A DNA stretch of 64,000 bases from Lepisosteus oculatus. Lineage: Eukaryota; Chordata; Actinopteri; Semionotiformes; Lepisosteidae. The stretch is taken from the NCBI RefSeq assembly GCF_040954835.1, contig NC_090718.1, positions 13,221,532-13,285,531 on the forward strand, given 5' to 3'. Positions 36,251 through 48,090 of the stretch are shown here, piece after piece. The notes under the pieces are model-generated. The model saw nothing but the letters and a program-made list of their open reading frames with translations. It searched no databases and was not told the DNA's origin. Made by a program: the position numbers and the translations under genes. Numbering within the stretch: the stretch's first letter is position 1; every line of letters starts with the position of its first letter.

Positions 36251-36537
36251 CATATTCTGAATGTTTCCAAGTACTAGTTTGCCTCTTGCATCAATAACTT
36301 GGACAGATGATACAGCCACATGTCGATGAGAAAGACACTAGCAATGATGGAGTTAGGATAGTGTCTTATTTATTTTGGGTCTACAGCTGCACATATCTAC
36401 AATAATTTGGCATTGTGCATCCAATCTTTTATATCAGAAGTTTAATTTATTCAAAATTGCCATGTCCCACTTATACCTAAACATAAAAACCTCATAAAAA
36501 ACATTAAAATACTCATAAAAACCGAACACATCTTTAC

Positions 36538-36710
36538 TTCTAATAATCCCCATCTATTAATTGCCTTCTCCTCCCCACTGTTGACAGATGTGTGGCAAGT
36601 GTGCTACCGTCGCATCATCCAGGTGAGGGCTACACTTTGGTGGCGGAGGAGGGGAGTCGCCATTACCTGTAAAGCATTTTTGATGTTTAAGAGAAGTACA
36701 CAGTATATTA
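36538..36710 (+). repeat. 5S-SINE tail fragment, plus strand
   Basis: It contains CTAATAATCCCCATCTA, CTCCTCCCCACTG, GTCGCATCATCCAGGTG, then 'cattacctgtaaagc'. These blocks occur in the same order in the 3' half of the full copy at 51563-52145 (51922-52085). The 5S head is missing, so the copy is 5'-truncated. Confidence 0.7.
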
Positions 36711-37559
36711 AAATTGTCATTAATAAAAGACTCCAGAATATACTTCTGATTGCGTTTTCTCTATTTTGGTCATGCAGAGGTAGACTGGCGTATGAGCTAG
36801 CTGAAGGAATACTTGTGCCACTGACACCCGTCACTGAAGTACAGATTGGCTCTGGAGCACACACATAGCATTCCAGTCATTTTGATAAAGGGTTAAACAG
36901 CTTCCGCGGAATCTCTTCCGTGGAAAAAGCCATCTCCAATCCAATCCTCCAAGGGGTTTCCCCATGCCAGCCTCCTCGTTTACATAAACTTGTCATTAGC
37001 GCAGAATTAAAACCTACAGCAAGAACTCCGGAGGCACAGGGCTGTAATTCATACAGATTGATTACTTCTGAACATCTGTAATGCACAGAACCTTGAGTCA
37101 AGAGAAGGTGCTGCCTGTTGAATACCAAAGCACTACATATGCAAACAGTGTGGACCATTAAACACATTCGGAATCATCTTAGAATCCGTAACTCACACGT
37201 CTGCGGGATGAACAGCAAACATTCAAGTAGAACAGAAAAAAAAAGCATCACCCCATTTTTAAATAAAAAGAAAATGGAGTAGAAGAAAAATGGTTAGTGT
37301 ACCTGCGATACTGTGCTTTTGTTTTATTTGTGTGTGAGGCAGGGTAATCAGTTTGGTACAGATTATTTTCAGACGTTGTCAATCACAGTGAAGTCCCTAT
37401 GTATCAATGTGTACTGGCACCAAGTTTTAAGACAAAACCTGGCTGAAAACGTTAAGAAATAAAATTCTGAGGTTGTACGCAAAAACAAAAAAAAAACTTT
37501 TTACCAAACAGGAGTATCAAGCTTTGTTTTAAGTAGCTAAGTGATCTGAGGATCTCATG
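36711..37559. other. Non-coding sequence, nothing identified
   Basis: No feature was recognised. Confidence 0.5.
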
Positions 37560-37775
37560 CAACCTTTTCTTAAAGGAAACCATGTCTAAGTAGCTTGTTC
37601 CAGACTCCTACAACCCTTTGTGAAAAGAAATGCCCCACTTGCTGAAAAACCATGGGTTGACTTGGGCAATGCCTTTCAGGAATACTGTAGCCTCTCGAAG
37701 CAGGTGAATTTTTGATTGGTACAGTACTGAGGACCTGATCAGGGAGATAACTTTTTTTCATTTTTATCTTCTTCA
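37560..37775 (-). mobile_element. CR1/L2-like LINE 3' coding fragment
   Basis: The minus strand reads FFSQRVVGVWNKLLRH (about 37635-37588) and, in a shifted phase, SFKKRLHEILRSLSY closer to 37540-37585. These are the two conserved halves of the LINE ORF2 C-terminal tail seen elsewhere in the window. About twenty residues between them are deleted and the phase is changed. Dead, 5'-truncated copy. Confidence 0.65.
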
Positions 37776-39585
37776 GTGCGGCAGCAAACTTGGATGCTGC
37801 CTCCTCATCTGCTGATGTTACCTACCCTGCTACTGTAAGTCTGCCTCATGCAGACTGTAATGCTGTGGAAAGTTAGTGAGCCACTCTTCGATGACAACAC
37901 TCTTTTCAGTCTCCCTCTGTTGAACTTTCCACACGCTGCTTGTAAATTCTCCTACCTTTATGACATACTTTATAATATACATACTCTGAGGCATCCTTTA
38001 AGCAAAGACGGTGTGCCACTGCTCTGATAACAGCCTCAGTTTTCTTGTTTTATTGTGTTTATTGTGGATTCATTAATACCAAATCTACCAACAGTACTAT
38101 TGCTTTGACCTTCTCACAATTTACCATGAACTTTTATCCATTAAAAGAACTCTCGAGTCTGCATGCACTGCAGTTCACGGCTGTTTCCTGACCTTGCGGA
38201 TACTTAAATTTTGGGTGCCGCGCAAGGTAAAATTATATACATAAAGTTTTTGCATGGATGCTGAAATATGCTGAGGTACACTCGTGAATGACAAGGGATT
38301 ACTGTACAAGTAACACAATCAGGTGTTTATGCAGATTATACCATGTAGAAAGCAGATCATGGATTTTCAGATGTACAGTACATCACAATTTCTATTCAAA
38401 ATCCAAGTTCAGAGACTGTGCTTACAACTCTCAACCTCTGCATGAGAACACAAAGAGGTTTGGGGTGAAAGGAGGGGGTAGAAACTAAAGGTATGCAGAC
38501 AGTTTAGATTGGTTGACTTCATGCACCCTTTTCAAAGAAATATAAAATGAACACAGATCAATATAATGAATAATACGAGTCCAGTGTATGAAGAACATCT
38601 TGAAAATCAATTATCATCACTCCTTACCAACCACAGCCTATGTATTTATCAGGCTGAAGAGCATAAATATAGATTTCTCTCTCTCTGACTGGCTCTTTAT
38701 TGCCGTGACCACCAAGTGTAAAAACCATGGTGGGAATGAGACCACTTTTCCATTCTCCCTCTGAATTTGCTTTAAAGCAATAACCACATTTCACACACTG
38801 TCTAACTTAAACTAAGAAAAAAAATACTACTGTTAGAAATTACCCTTACCAACAATATCCAGCTGCCGTGTTTTAAATCCTAAAAACAAATCGGAAGAGC
38901 AAACTTTAAAAGCCATTATGAACACTGCCTGGAAAGAACAAACATTATTGACAATAAAATGCACCTTCAGTCTGAACTGACTTGCCAAATATTCGCCTTT
39001 CAGTTCAGTTCAGTTAAGAGTTTTGATATTCTTTTCCTGTAGTCATTTCTATTGCTACAGCACTTTGTAGTGCACTCATCTGGATTTCTTCAGTTTTGTT
39101 TTCCTGCCCAACTGCTGTCATTTGGGATCCCCATCAGAATTATAAATAGATGAATCTCATGAGGTCTATCCTCAAAATAATCTTGAGCAGCAGAGAGGGA
39201 AGGACTACAAAACTATATCACAGTCTCAGACCATCTGACGGCCTTTCAGAACTGTTTAGCTCCGGTTTTGAACTCACTCCACAGCAGGGAGGAATGACTG
39301 GAAGCTCTGCTCTCTACTTCTTGAACTATTCTCAGGATGGGTCTAATGATTTTTTCCCCCCGGTTTTCACCTTGCTATTATCTTCAGTTGATCTGAGTAC
39401 AAAAAACACAGTTCTAACCACCACCACCTCCTTAACTACTGTATGAGTAAGCAAAAGGCTTTCGTCCTCAGAGGAGCACTTGTGACGACGCGCTTCACAT
39501 ACAGGAGAGCACTCACATCGCCCAGCCGCCACCTGGAGCCTCGTTACACAGCAGATCAGGTGGAGGAGGGAAGATCCTGCCTCAG
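37776..39585. other. Non-coding sequence, nothing identified
   Basis: No exon, RNA gene or repeat family was recognised. A small CAGTT tandem is near 39003-39016. Confidence 0.5.
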
Positions 39586-39589
39586 GTTA

Positions 39590-39935
39590 GTGGGGAAAGT
39601 CAGGGAGACCCGTGGAATTCGGCCAGGACACCTGGGTTTACACCACTGCTCTTCCAGACAGTGCACTGGGGTAATTAATGACCAAGCAGTCAGGGCCTTG
39701 GTTTAACATCTCATCGGAAGAATAGCACCTCCTACCACATGGTGCCCGCCCCCACACACTCCCTCAGCCACCTGGGCCAGTGGTTTTGAAAAGTCTGCAG
39801 ACGGAGAGAAATAGTCCCACCTACTAATCCACCACTCCCAGCAGGAATCCGGTTTTCCCTGGGGGCCTTCCATTCCCAGTACTGACTGGGCCCAGCCTTG
39901 CGTAGCCTCTGAGATCTCAACATGAGCTCTCTGGT
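39590..39935 (-). repeat. 5S rRNA-derived SINE, antisense
   Basis: The minus strand from about 39925 reads GAGATCTCAGAGGCTACGCA then AGGCTGGGCCCAGTCAGTAC, following 5S rRNA GATCTCGGAAGCTAAGCAGG, GTCGGGCCTGGTTAGTAC. The body has 'cttccgatgagatgttaaaccaaggccctgactg', a block also seen in the copies at 1447 and 51563 (as 'cttcggacgagacgaaaaaccaaggtcctgactc'). Box C is weak. It is closer to the 1447 copy than to the 51563 copy. Confidence 0.75.
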
Positions 39936-40499
39936 CAGACGGGACAGGTGCTTGAGGCAGGAACTGAACAACACTTTGACCGTGCGACACCATCTTCATT
40001 TCCTAATAAAAAAGCCCCCCAGGCCCGGATGTTTTAAGAATCTATAATTTATGAGACATGAATAATGCATTTTGTTGAGGAACCAGAAGACCTGCCACAA
40101 TCTCTCTAGTCCCAGGAGGAGGGGGAGCAGGGCTGGCCCTCCCAGGAGAAAACGCAGAAAGCCATTCTTGACTTGGCCACCCCCTTTGAAAACGAGCCTT
40201 AGCTTTGGTCAGCTGGCTCTGAGGCGTCACCGAGGAAGGTCTGAGTCCCTGCAGATCAGCGTTCACACCACCGAACCAGCAGCAGACGTGGGGCTCTTTG
40301 TTTCTGGTGAACGATTTGACCTTCGGGGCGGGATGGCGCAATCAGACAGTGATGGAAAGCGTGGCCCTCTCAAGGCAAGGCCACTTCTAACGCGTGCCTG
40401 GAGAGGCGAAGGCAGCAGAGCCGTCCACCACAGCGGGCTTTAGCACAACGGGTGCGATGTGCTGCGGATTACTGTTGCCGAGATCCCGAGACGTTCTTT
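39936..40499. other. Non-coding sequence, nothing identified
   Basis: GC-moderate; overlapping frames on both strands at 40042-40443 have no recognised motif. Confidence 0.45.
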
Positions 40500-41060
40500 T
40501 CAATGAGAGCTACTGTAAAATACAGCATGCCTTTCCTTGGAAAAGATAAACTGCTCACTGCTGAAATCATCAGTAAAACAGAGATCGGAGTGGGGAGGGG
40601 GACGGGGATATAACATCCCCCACAGCACAATGGGCATTATTCTGTTGTTATCCCACTAGACAAACTAGTCTCAACCCTGACCTAAATAACATGTGTGGAG
40701 AAGTTTTCAGATGTCTGAGAATTATTAAGCTTACTTGAGCAAATAATTCTTAAGCACATAATCATGAATGTAACGTCCATTGTCTGTTCCTCAATGTTAC
40801 TGTTGCAAAATGTCATTTATTTCATTATCACATGTGGTGTTTCAAAAAGTGCTATATAGCATCATTAGAGTCTGTTTGAAACTGCTGTTCAACGTATCCT
40901 CCATCAGAAGGGAAACAAGATCAGTGCCGCTAACCCACTTTTAATTGAGTCAATACAAAGAATGATGTCAGTGCTAATCAGGGCGTTCATATCGCCTTTC
41001 AATATTTTTTCCTCATCAGTATCACTCTGTTAGAGCAGAAGCCTGAACACACTGACAGGC
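40500..41060. other. Unique sequence, possibly regulatory
   Basis: No recognised repeat or exon. AT-rich with some TAAT cores. A weak candidate for conserved non-coding sequence; I see no specific evidence beyond texture. Confidence 0.2.
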
Positions 41061-42418
41061 GAAAGCCTTAGCAGTAAAAGTCATAGACAGGTCAAGTGAC
41101 CTATCATCTGTTATTTTAGCTACTCTTCTCAAATCATTACATGTGCTTACAAGGACTGTTGAGCTGCGTTAAAACCACTGTGTGGGGGAAAAAAAAAAAC
41201 CTTCTCTACTTGTCTGTTAATTACAGATTACAACTACTACAGAATCTATCTGTGTCTGTCTTTCAGATTCAGGTATTAAACACAAACAAAAGAACAGCAA
41301 ACATTAGTATTGGTGCTGTATTAATGCCTTTGGAAAAAAACAACAACAAATATCATGCCAACCAAGGTGGAAAACAGTGTTGCTTTGTTGTGTCTTGATA
41401 CCATTCTTCTGCTCTCAATAGATCTGTAGCCCAGTAAATTACAGAAGTGGCATTACTGAATGACTACTGATAACAGAACAGTAAGCTAGGCAGAATAAAA
41501 ATACAAATCGCATTGTGCATGGTAATTTTGCCCTTTTGGAATAACACAGATCTGCAGGCGTGTTTGTGTGTGCGAGTGTGTGTGTGTGAGAGAGTTTGTG
41601 GAATGGTGGGTATTCTGAAAACTCTGCCAAGATGCCCACTTCAAGTAAACATGCAAACACACTTGAAAGGCAGCTCTTGTCCGTTGAAATCGCCCCAGGC
41701 AGGCTTCAGTCACTGAAGCATTAAGTGCTAAAAAAGAAATTGAAGTGCTCATTATTGCTCAGAAGACACGGGCACAAGTGGTCTTTGTGAGAGGACAAGC
41801 TGGGAGATATTACCGACGGGCCACGATAAGGCTCGGTCTCGGGCGCTTATCGATGGAGAGGCGCGGGCAGGAAGGTGGGGAAGGGGATGAATTCGATTAC
41901 ACATTCCTGGCGCCCCTCACCCTGTGGGGACTCGGGCACAAAGGGATGCCAGTGGGGGGTTCTGGAAGTCATTTCCTCCACACAGCGAACTGCCCCTGGG
42001 CAAAATGAGTCTGCAGCGCTTGGCGCCCATCCGCTGCGCACATACAGCAGAGGACTGGGAAGTGTAATCATTCTGTGCCCACCGCCCCTGCTGGCCCTGC
42101 CCGTGTACGGTCGCTCACGACAGACTGAAGCTGTGGTTTTCTTCTGTCAGCATCAACAACTCTTAAAAGCAGGAAAAATCCCTCCATTACAAATCTCAAA
42201 GTTTTGAATTCAAAAAGTTTAAGTCCAGCTGAAGAACTGTAGATGTCTATTTATGGGCGCCGTAGCAGCAGGCTTGAGGCTATTATTTCGGTAATATTCA
42301 CACGCAGTAGGTGACGGTATGAATTCAATTACCACTTTAAAGCAGCAAATGTCAAAAATACATCTTGTATCCAAGAAGCAAGATATTTCAAAAAAGGTGC
42401 CTTTTTTATTTTTTGAAA
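41061..42418. other. Non-coding sequence with a GT/GA microsatellite
   Basis: A TG-rich then GA-rich run lies at about 41561-41595. The rest has no recognised feature; the frames at 41745-42207 overlap on both strands. Confidence 0.5.
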
Positions 42419-42719
42419 ATCCATCCATTTTCTAACTACACTTAACACAGAACAGAGTTGTGTAGGAGCTGGTACCAGCAGGTACAAGGATGAATTCGCC
42501 CTGGGCAGGATGCCAGCTCATCACATGGCAGACACAGACACAAACATGCCTGCGCCCAGCTCTCCCAGAAGCCAATGAACCTACCTGCTTGTCTCTGGAC
42601 TGGTGGGAGGAAACCAGAGCACCTGGCGGAAATCACAGGGAGAACATACAAACTCCACCGACAACAGCCTGAGGACTGAATTCAGGGCTTCGGTGCTCCG
42701 AGGTACCACTGCTAGCCCC
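42419..42719 (-). repeat. Fish tRNA-SINE/short interspersed repeat (GAAAATGGATGG tail)
   Basis: The minus strand ends TTAGAAAATGGATGG (complement of 42419-42433). Its body has GGAGTTTGTATGTTCTCCCT, then GGTTTCCTCCCACCAGTCCA, the standard order in a very common ray-finned fish SINE. The 5' head near 42700-42719 (GGGCTAGCAGTGG) is a degraded tRNA-like end. It is homologous along its length to 57423-57735. Confidence 0.75.
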
Positions 42720-45700
42720 TGTACATTCTTTATCCTTTCCAAATTAAGCAAAAGTCTTAGTATTTCAGTCCCTCCTTTGAAAACCTTTTCATTTCTTATT
42801 GACTGGTTATTGCATGTTCTTATCTTTCTCCCCACAAGCCTCTTTTCATTATCGCCCTTCACAATTTATCTTCTGTCATTCCAAACATAAAATGTGAACT
42901 TGTAACCTCCTGCAATTTTTACAAACGCAGGTCAAAGCGTATAACTGATTCAGCTGGCTCACACTGGTCAACGCTAGGCAACATGGACATGGACACAAAA
43001 TTTTTTGATGCTAACAAAAGGACTGGCTGAACAACCTGAATTAACAATCTAATTGCACTCGAGAGTATTTCTGAATGAAGCAAAATGGGATTTCTTGCTG
43101 GGTTTAAATCATGCTGACAGAGGCTGATTAAGCCCCCAAAGCAGTAACACCTGCAAAGTCACATCAGTGGCCCAGTGTAGAAGTTATCAGCCAGTCAAGC
43201 AAACTCACTAAGCATTTCGCCCAAATGCAACATGAGGAATTTTAATTAAAACTTGCGCACCAAGGTTATCCCCATTGTTTGATCAGTTTAAAATATTCAT
43301 GAACTGAAAACATTTTTCTACTCCATTAAGCATGACGAATAAAATATTTCAAATCAATCAATCACTTCTATTCCTTTTTTGCCTGCCACCTAACCATAGT
43401 GAGTAGCATCTAATTTGTACAGCTTTATACGGCACTGTAATGTGACTCATGTTAGCACAAAGGGTGCCACTGTAAGTAAGTAAAAGAATCAGTGCAGTGG
43501 GTTACAACACAGAAAGGAAAAATATCCAAGAAAGAAAATAAGTCGTTAACTTTTCAAGTCACATCTGCTTCCCCAAGAACTGTATAAAGACAGATTCATC
43601 CAGAGCACATTGACTGTTCAATTTATTACATTAAGTTTACTAACTAACCGTAAGTGGGGAAAAAAAGCCAGCTGTTCTAGACTCTCACTACGGTACATCT
43701 AGCACATCTGCACACAGCTCTCTCTGTTCTCTCATCTGTTTGCAGGTTTTTGAGTTTGTTTCACTACGGTCCTCTCTGGATGTCAAAACACTCGGGCGTG
43801 TGGGCATGTGCCTCACTGTGATCTCACTATATCTTTTTGAGCTTGGCTCTGCTTCAGTTCTACCACGATGCGTCAAACCTTAACAGCGGAGATTACAATG
43901 GAGGAGAAAATGCAGATTGGCAGGGCAGCAAGCACTGATCTGAGACAGGTTAGAATGTGAGAATGCCTAGAACAATAATGTTTTTATTCAAAGGGAAAGC
44001 CCAGCGAGAACGGATGTGTTATCCTTTCCATTCGAAACATGGAAGAGGAGAGAGACCTGCCTAACAGCAACTGGCAGAGTGTTCCAGGGACAGCGAGCCG
44101 AGAAGCTGAAGAGCAAGGGGCAGGGCAGATAAAGAGGCTTAATCGCTTCGCCGGAACATATTGGGTCAGCAGATCAGGATGGTAATGTCAGATCCAATGT
44201 TGTGGAACACTGGCTTGTGGGAGAAAAAAAAAAGGAGCTTAACGTTATTCAAAACGGGAGAATTAAAAATCCCCTTTAGGGAAGCACTGTGCTGAAGTGC
44301 ATCGCCATCACACCACACTTTCCCAGGTGAAACAGCAGCAGGGAGAGGTGGGCCTGGTGGGTGGATGTTCCAGCCAGCACCAGCATCTAGGCAACCAGAA
44401 GAAAGCCTGGATCCTGCAGGGGGCGCAGTGCGCTGCTGTTTGGGCTGCCTGTCACTCACGGGGGAGGAGCCAAAAGCAGTCTATAATGAACTCTTCCTGT
44501 TTGTGAAAAGCCAGGGGCAATCTCAAGCAAACAGATGGAGTGTCTGGAAGAGGAGAAGAAGGAGTAAACAGCAATCCGTAATAAATCAACGCTGCGTCAA
44601 ATGCTGACAGCTGAGCTTGTGGAGAAACAAAGTGTCTGACCACAGCCTACAATCTTGGCTGAGTGTGCCACCAGGTAGTGGGAAACGCATTAGCCTGCGA
44701 CGTGCGACTGACATAGAAATACTTTTTCATAGAAAGACAATGCAGTTATAATATCCTGCTACTACATGACAAGAAAACACATATAGTGCGCAGACACGCA
44801 TGCAGCGACAGAACAAAGCCAGAGCAACAGGGAAAGATTCTCCTTCTATAAGGCTGGAAGGAGGACTCGGCTTTAATTAGCAAACGCCACAAAATCTGAA
44901 TGCAATCCAAATAAGCCAGATTTGCGAGGGGCCAGAGGAGCAAATATTTAATTGTGTTTTCCCCATTGTGCCCTGAGGGTGCAAAGCAGGTCACTACAAA
45001 GCCTCTGACACCAAGACGTAAAGCGCACATTTTTATTTCCATGAAGGGAACTATGGCGCAGTGCTAGAGTTAGCTTGTCTTGTACTGGAATCAGTGCAGA
45101 ATCCAACAAAGAAAGCACGCTGGCATTTGCTAAGTAGTTTGTGGCAGAATTCTGTAACAGCAATGCGCTCCAATATCTAGATTCTGTTGAGAAAAGCCAA
45201 CAGAATTATATTTCTGTATATATATATAGCTTGCACCTGGATTCTTCTCAGCTTATCTGCATCTCCTTCTTTTCTAGCTCCATCTTTATCTTGCTCCTAT
45301 AATTTCCTCCTTTCCTAGCCTTTTGTGTTCCGACCGCTAGGAAACGCGCTCGCACCTCATTAGCGAGCCCGTCAGGGAACTGTGTCGTCCCCCGTTAAAA
45401 CAAATGAGAGAGGCCTGGCGCTTCGGAAGATGGCACAGCACCTAAAATGCAAATGCTGATGAAAATGACAACCCCTGCTTCAACTGATACACAGTTCCAT
45501 TTGATCCAATAGCATTGAAAATCAACAATGCAAATGAAAGAATGCTAGTAATGACAGCAAGCAAGCAATTTTTCCAACACTGCCCTAGACGTGTGACGTT
45601 GCTAAGTGTTGAGCCTACAAGTACGTACATTTCCTCAGGTCAGAAATGTCTGCAAGAAGTGCTTAAGAAACCTGGTTAGATTATCATTATTGAAATGGTA

Positions 45701-46680
45701 GTTTTAACATCTACTGCAACAGTTTATTACATGAACCCTATATCCACAGATACCAAAACACAGATGAAGTCTTACCCATAACTGTATTCTTGTCAAATGC
45801 ACAACCCTCTATCTGTCAGTTTCAGCGTCAATTTAGCATTTCTCTGCATGCACCAGTAGTTAAATGGTGGTCCCGTTACCTAATGCAATTGGATGTGTAA
45901 TTAAAGTCAAGATCCTCATGAAGCTACTTCACTTATCAGGGCCATTAAGGTTCAGCTTCTTCTTTCTTTACTCTTCAACAGCAATGCATCATCAGTTTCT
46001 GAATGAGTTCATCAGCAGATAACATCTCTAATTTGTGTTACTGCTCATTTTTCATGGGTTGGCATCCTTGCAACGCCAGCAGGGTAAACATGTTCATATG
46101 ATGGCATTCCAGCAACACGACATTAGTTATTAGGAGAGGTGATCGCACGCATGACTGTGTTCACATCAGTGGGAGCTCCGTCACACTGATGGGAGATGGG
46201 GGTCTGCTGAGTGAGGGATGGAAAGCATCCCTTTCAAGTGGATCCACCTTAATGGGCAATCGGTGGGAGATGGCGCAATTGTCATCGCAAAAATAAAATG
46301 CGAGGGATACTGGAGGGCACTGAAAACATTGCTTTTCCGGCCTTTGGTCCGGACGATGGTCCAGGGCAGTCGCATTCAAGAGCATTACATCAGAACAGTT
46401 CCATTCAGCCCTTCTAGCCCCTTGGGTATTAATTCAATGTATCTCAATAACCATTGGTTCAAGGATCCGATCCAGCTGTGTACTGAAAGTTACCAGGTTT
46501 ACAGGTTCCAACCACATGGCTGGGAGCTTGTCCCACACCCCCACAGCCCCTTGGCTGGGAGTCGCCCCCCGCTCTCAGTTCTAAATGCACCTGCAGCAGA
46601 TCTTTTGCCAACCGGTCAATTAAAGTATCTGACTGCCTATGAATGGACGTAATGACAGTACACAACTTTTTAAAAAAAGC
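42720..46680. other. Non-coding sequence, nothing identified
   Basis: Mostly unique, with no exon-like frame or RNA gene. 43960-44110 ('gtgttccagggacagcgag..gaagctgaag') and 46370-46640 have the feel of old dispersed repeats but I cannot assign a family. Confidence 0.4.
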
Positions 46681-46683
46681 AAC

Positions 46684-46765
46684 ACCTGAAGAAGGCTCCA
46701 CAGCCGAAAACGTGATTCTCCTCTTTACTGTTCAGCATGGAATGAACCCTTACCTGTGCCATAAT
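46684..46765 (+). mobile_element. Single arm of the inverted-arm (hammerhead-like) element
   Basis: It contains CACCTGAAGAAGGCTCCACA, GCCGAAAACGTG and, after a T-rich spacer, CAGCATGGAATGAACCCTTA. This is one right-hand arm of the element seen paired at 34782, 54826 and 59807. An extra A in GAAAA and a changed stem indicate decay. No left arm was found nearby. Confidence 0.65.
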
Positions 46766-47940
46766 TCAGGAAGTACAGCCCTCCACTAAGTGTGGCTGAA
46801 AGTATCGTACTTGGCCAACCCTTGGCTAACCTCAATATTCCCAGCACAAGCCTTAATCTCACAAGGTGGCATTTCTGATGCTGCGGGCAGGATCACTGGA
46901 TGGAAATAACTCACAAAACAAACACTGGATAATGGCAACAGGACTGGGACACAATTTATACTTTTGTAGAAACATGGCAGGTAACAACACTGATAACAAC
47001 AGTACAGCACACAGCTTTGGAACAATGTCACTGCTGGGAAGAAAAATGGAGATAGATATTATCAAGCATCATAGGGAAACCAGAATAAAAAAGAACAGTA
47101 AACAGGCACTGGAGTGCAAAAAATACCCCATTTTTGTGTCCTGGGTTTAAATTGACTGCAGAGCCTTTCTTATATAGGCAAGGAAAACAGATGTGGGGGA
47201 AAAAAAAAAGAGTTACAGAGCTGAAGAGGTGCAAAATACTTTTACTACCTTGTAGCAGAGAAGGCTGGGCAAACACCTCATAAAAACACAAGAGGAGACC
47301 TGCTTTGTTCCAGAGCTCGCTGCCTGGACTCATAATCTAACCGACACTGTCTGTAGGAATAGAAACACAAAGGATGGTGCTTGAGAGACAAGTGTGTTTT
47401 GTTTGCCTTTTTATTTTTTCTTCCCAGCCGTATTAAAAGATCTTTTTGGCACTGTTTCCACAGCCCGATTCCACTCAAGGCCAGAACTGCGGCAGACGGC
47501 GGAGAAATCTTAAACAGGTGGCGATGTGGTGTGCTGAGCATACGGGAAGTTCACTGCAGAGCCCAGCCACACACTACCTGCCTCGAGTGAGGATGCACGG
47601 CTGTAGTTTTTCCTAGGCTGTCAAACTTGCCCTTTCTACTCCTGGGACTTTTGTATATTTTTGCTAGTGCACAATAAATCCAGTGGTGGCAGAAATTAAA
47701 GAAACAGAAGACTTTTTATTATTTAGTGCCAGACCTGCTTCTCCTCAAGCACTGCCTGGTGAATCATGGCATTTCACAGCTCTTATACTGTACCTTATTT
47801 ACCTTGTGAAATGCTGCACTATGAGCTTTGCATTAACAGATTCCAAGTCTGGCAGGGCTTTGCAAGTCCTCCCACACTATAGTGTACGAGGACATTTAAA
47901 CATGCATATCAAATTACATGCTGTACTGTATATTTAAGGT
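46766..47940. other. Non-coding sequence, nothing identified
   Basis: No feature was recognised; the frames are short and overlap on opposite strands. Confidence 0.5.
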
Positions 47941-47944
47941 TTCA

Positions 47945-48090
47945 GCTTTTCTAAAGAACCCATTGGGTTGTGGGAGTCTGAAAAAAGCTGCCCAGCCATG
48001 TGGTTGTAGCCGATGTCCTGGTTTTTGTCGAAAAAAGGCCGGATGAGATCCTTGGATCAATTAACAACTAACTACCCAATGGGCTAGATC
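47945..48090 (+). mobile_element. CR1/L2-like LINE 3' coding fragment
   Basis: The plus strand reads VVGV, stop, KKLPSHVVVADVLVF, then VEKRPDEILGSIN (about 47955-48066). It matches the other C-terminal fragments (VVGVWNKL...SFKKRLDEILG), with the tryptophan codon changed to a stop. Truncated and dead. Confidence 0.65.

Noticed and set aside
46218..46652. 144-codon open frame
   Set aside because: No motif; an equally open frame exists on the other strand; probably old repeat DNA.
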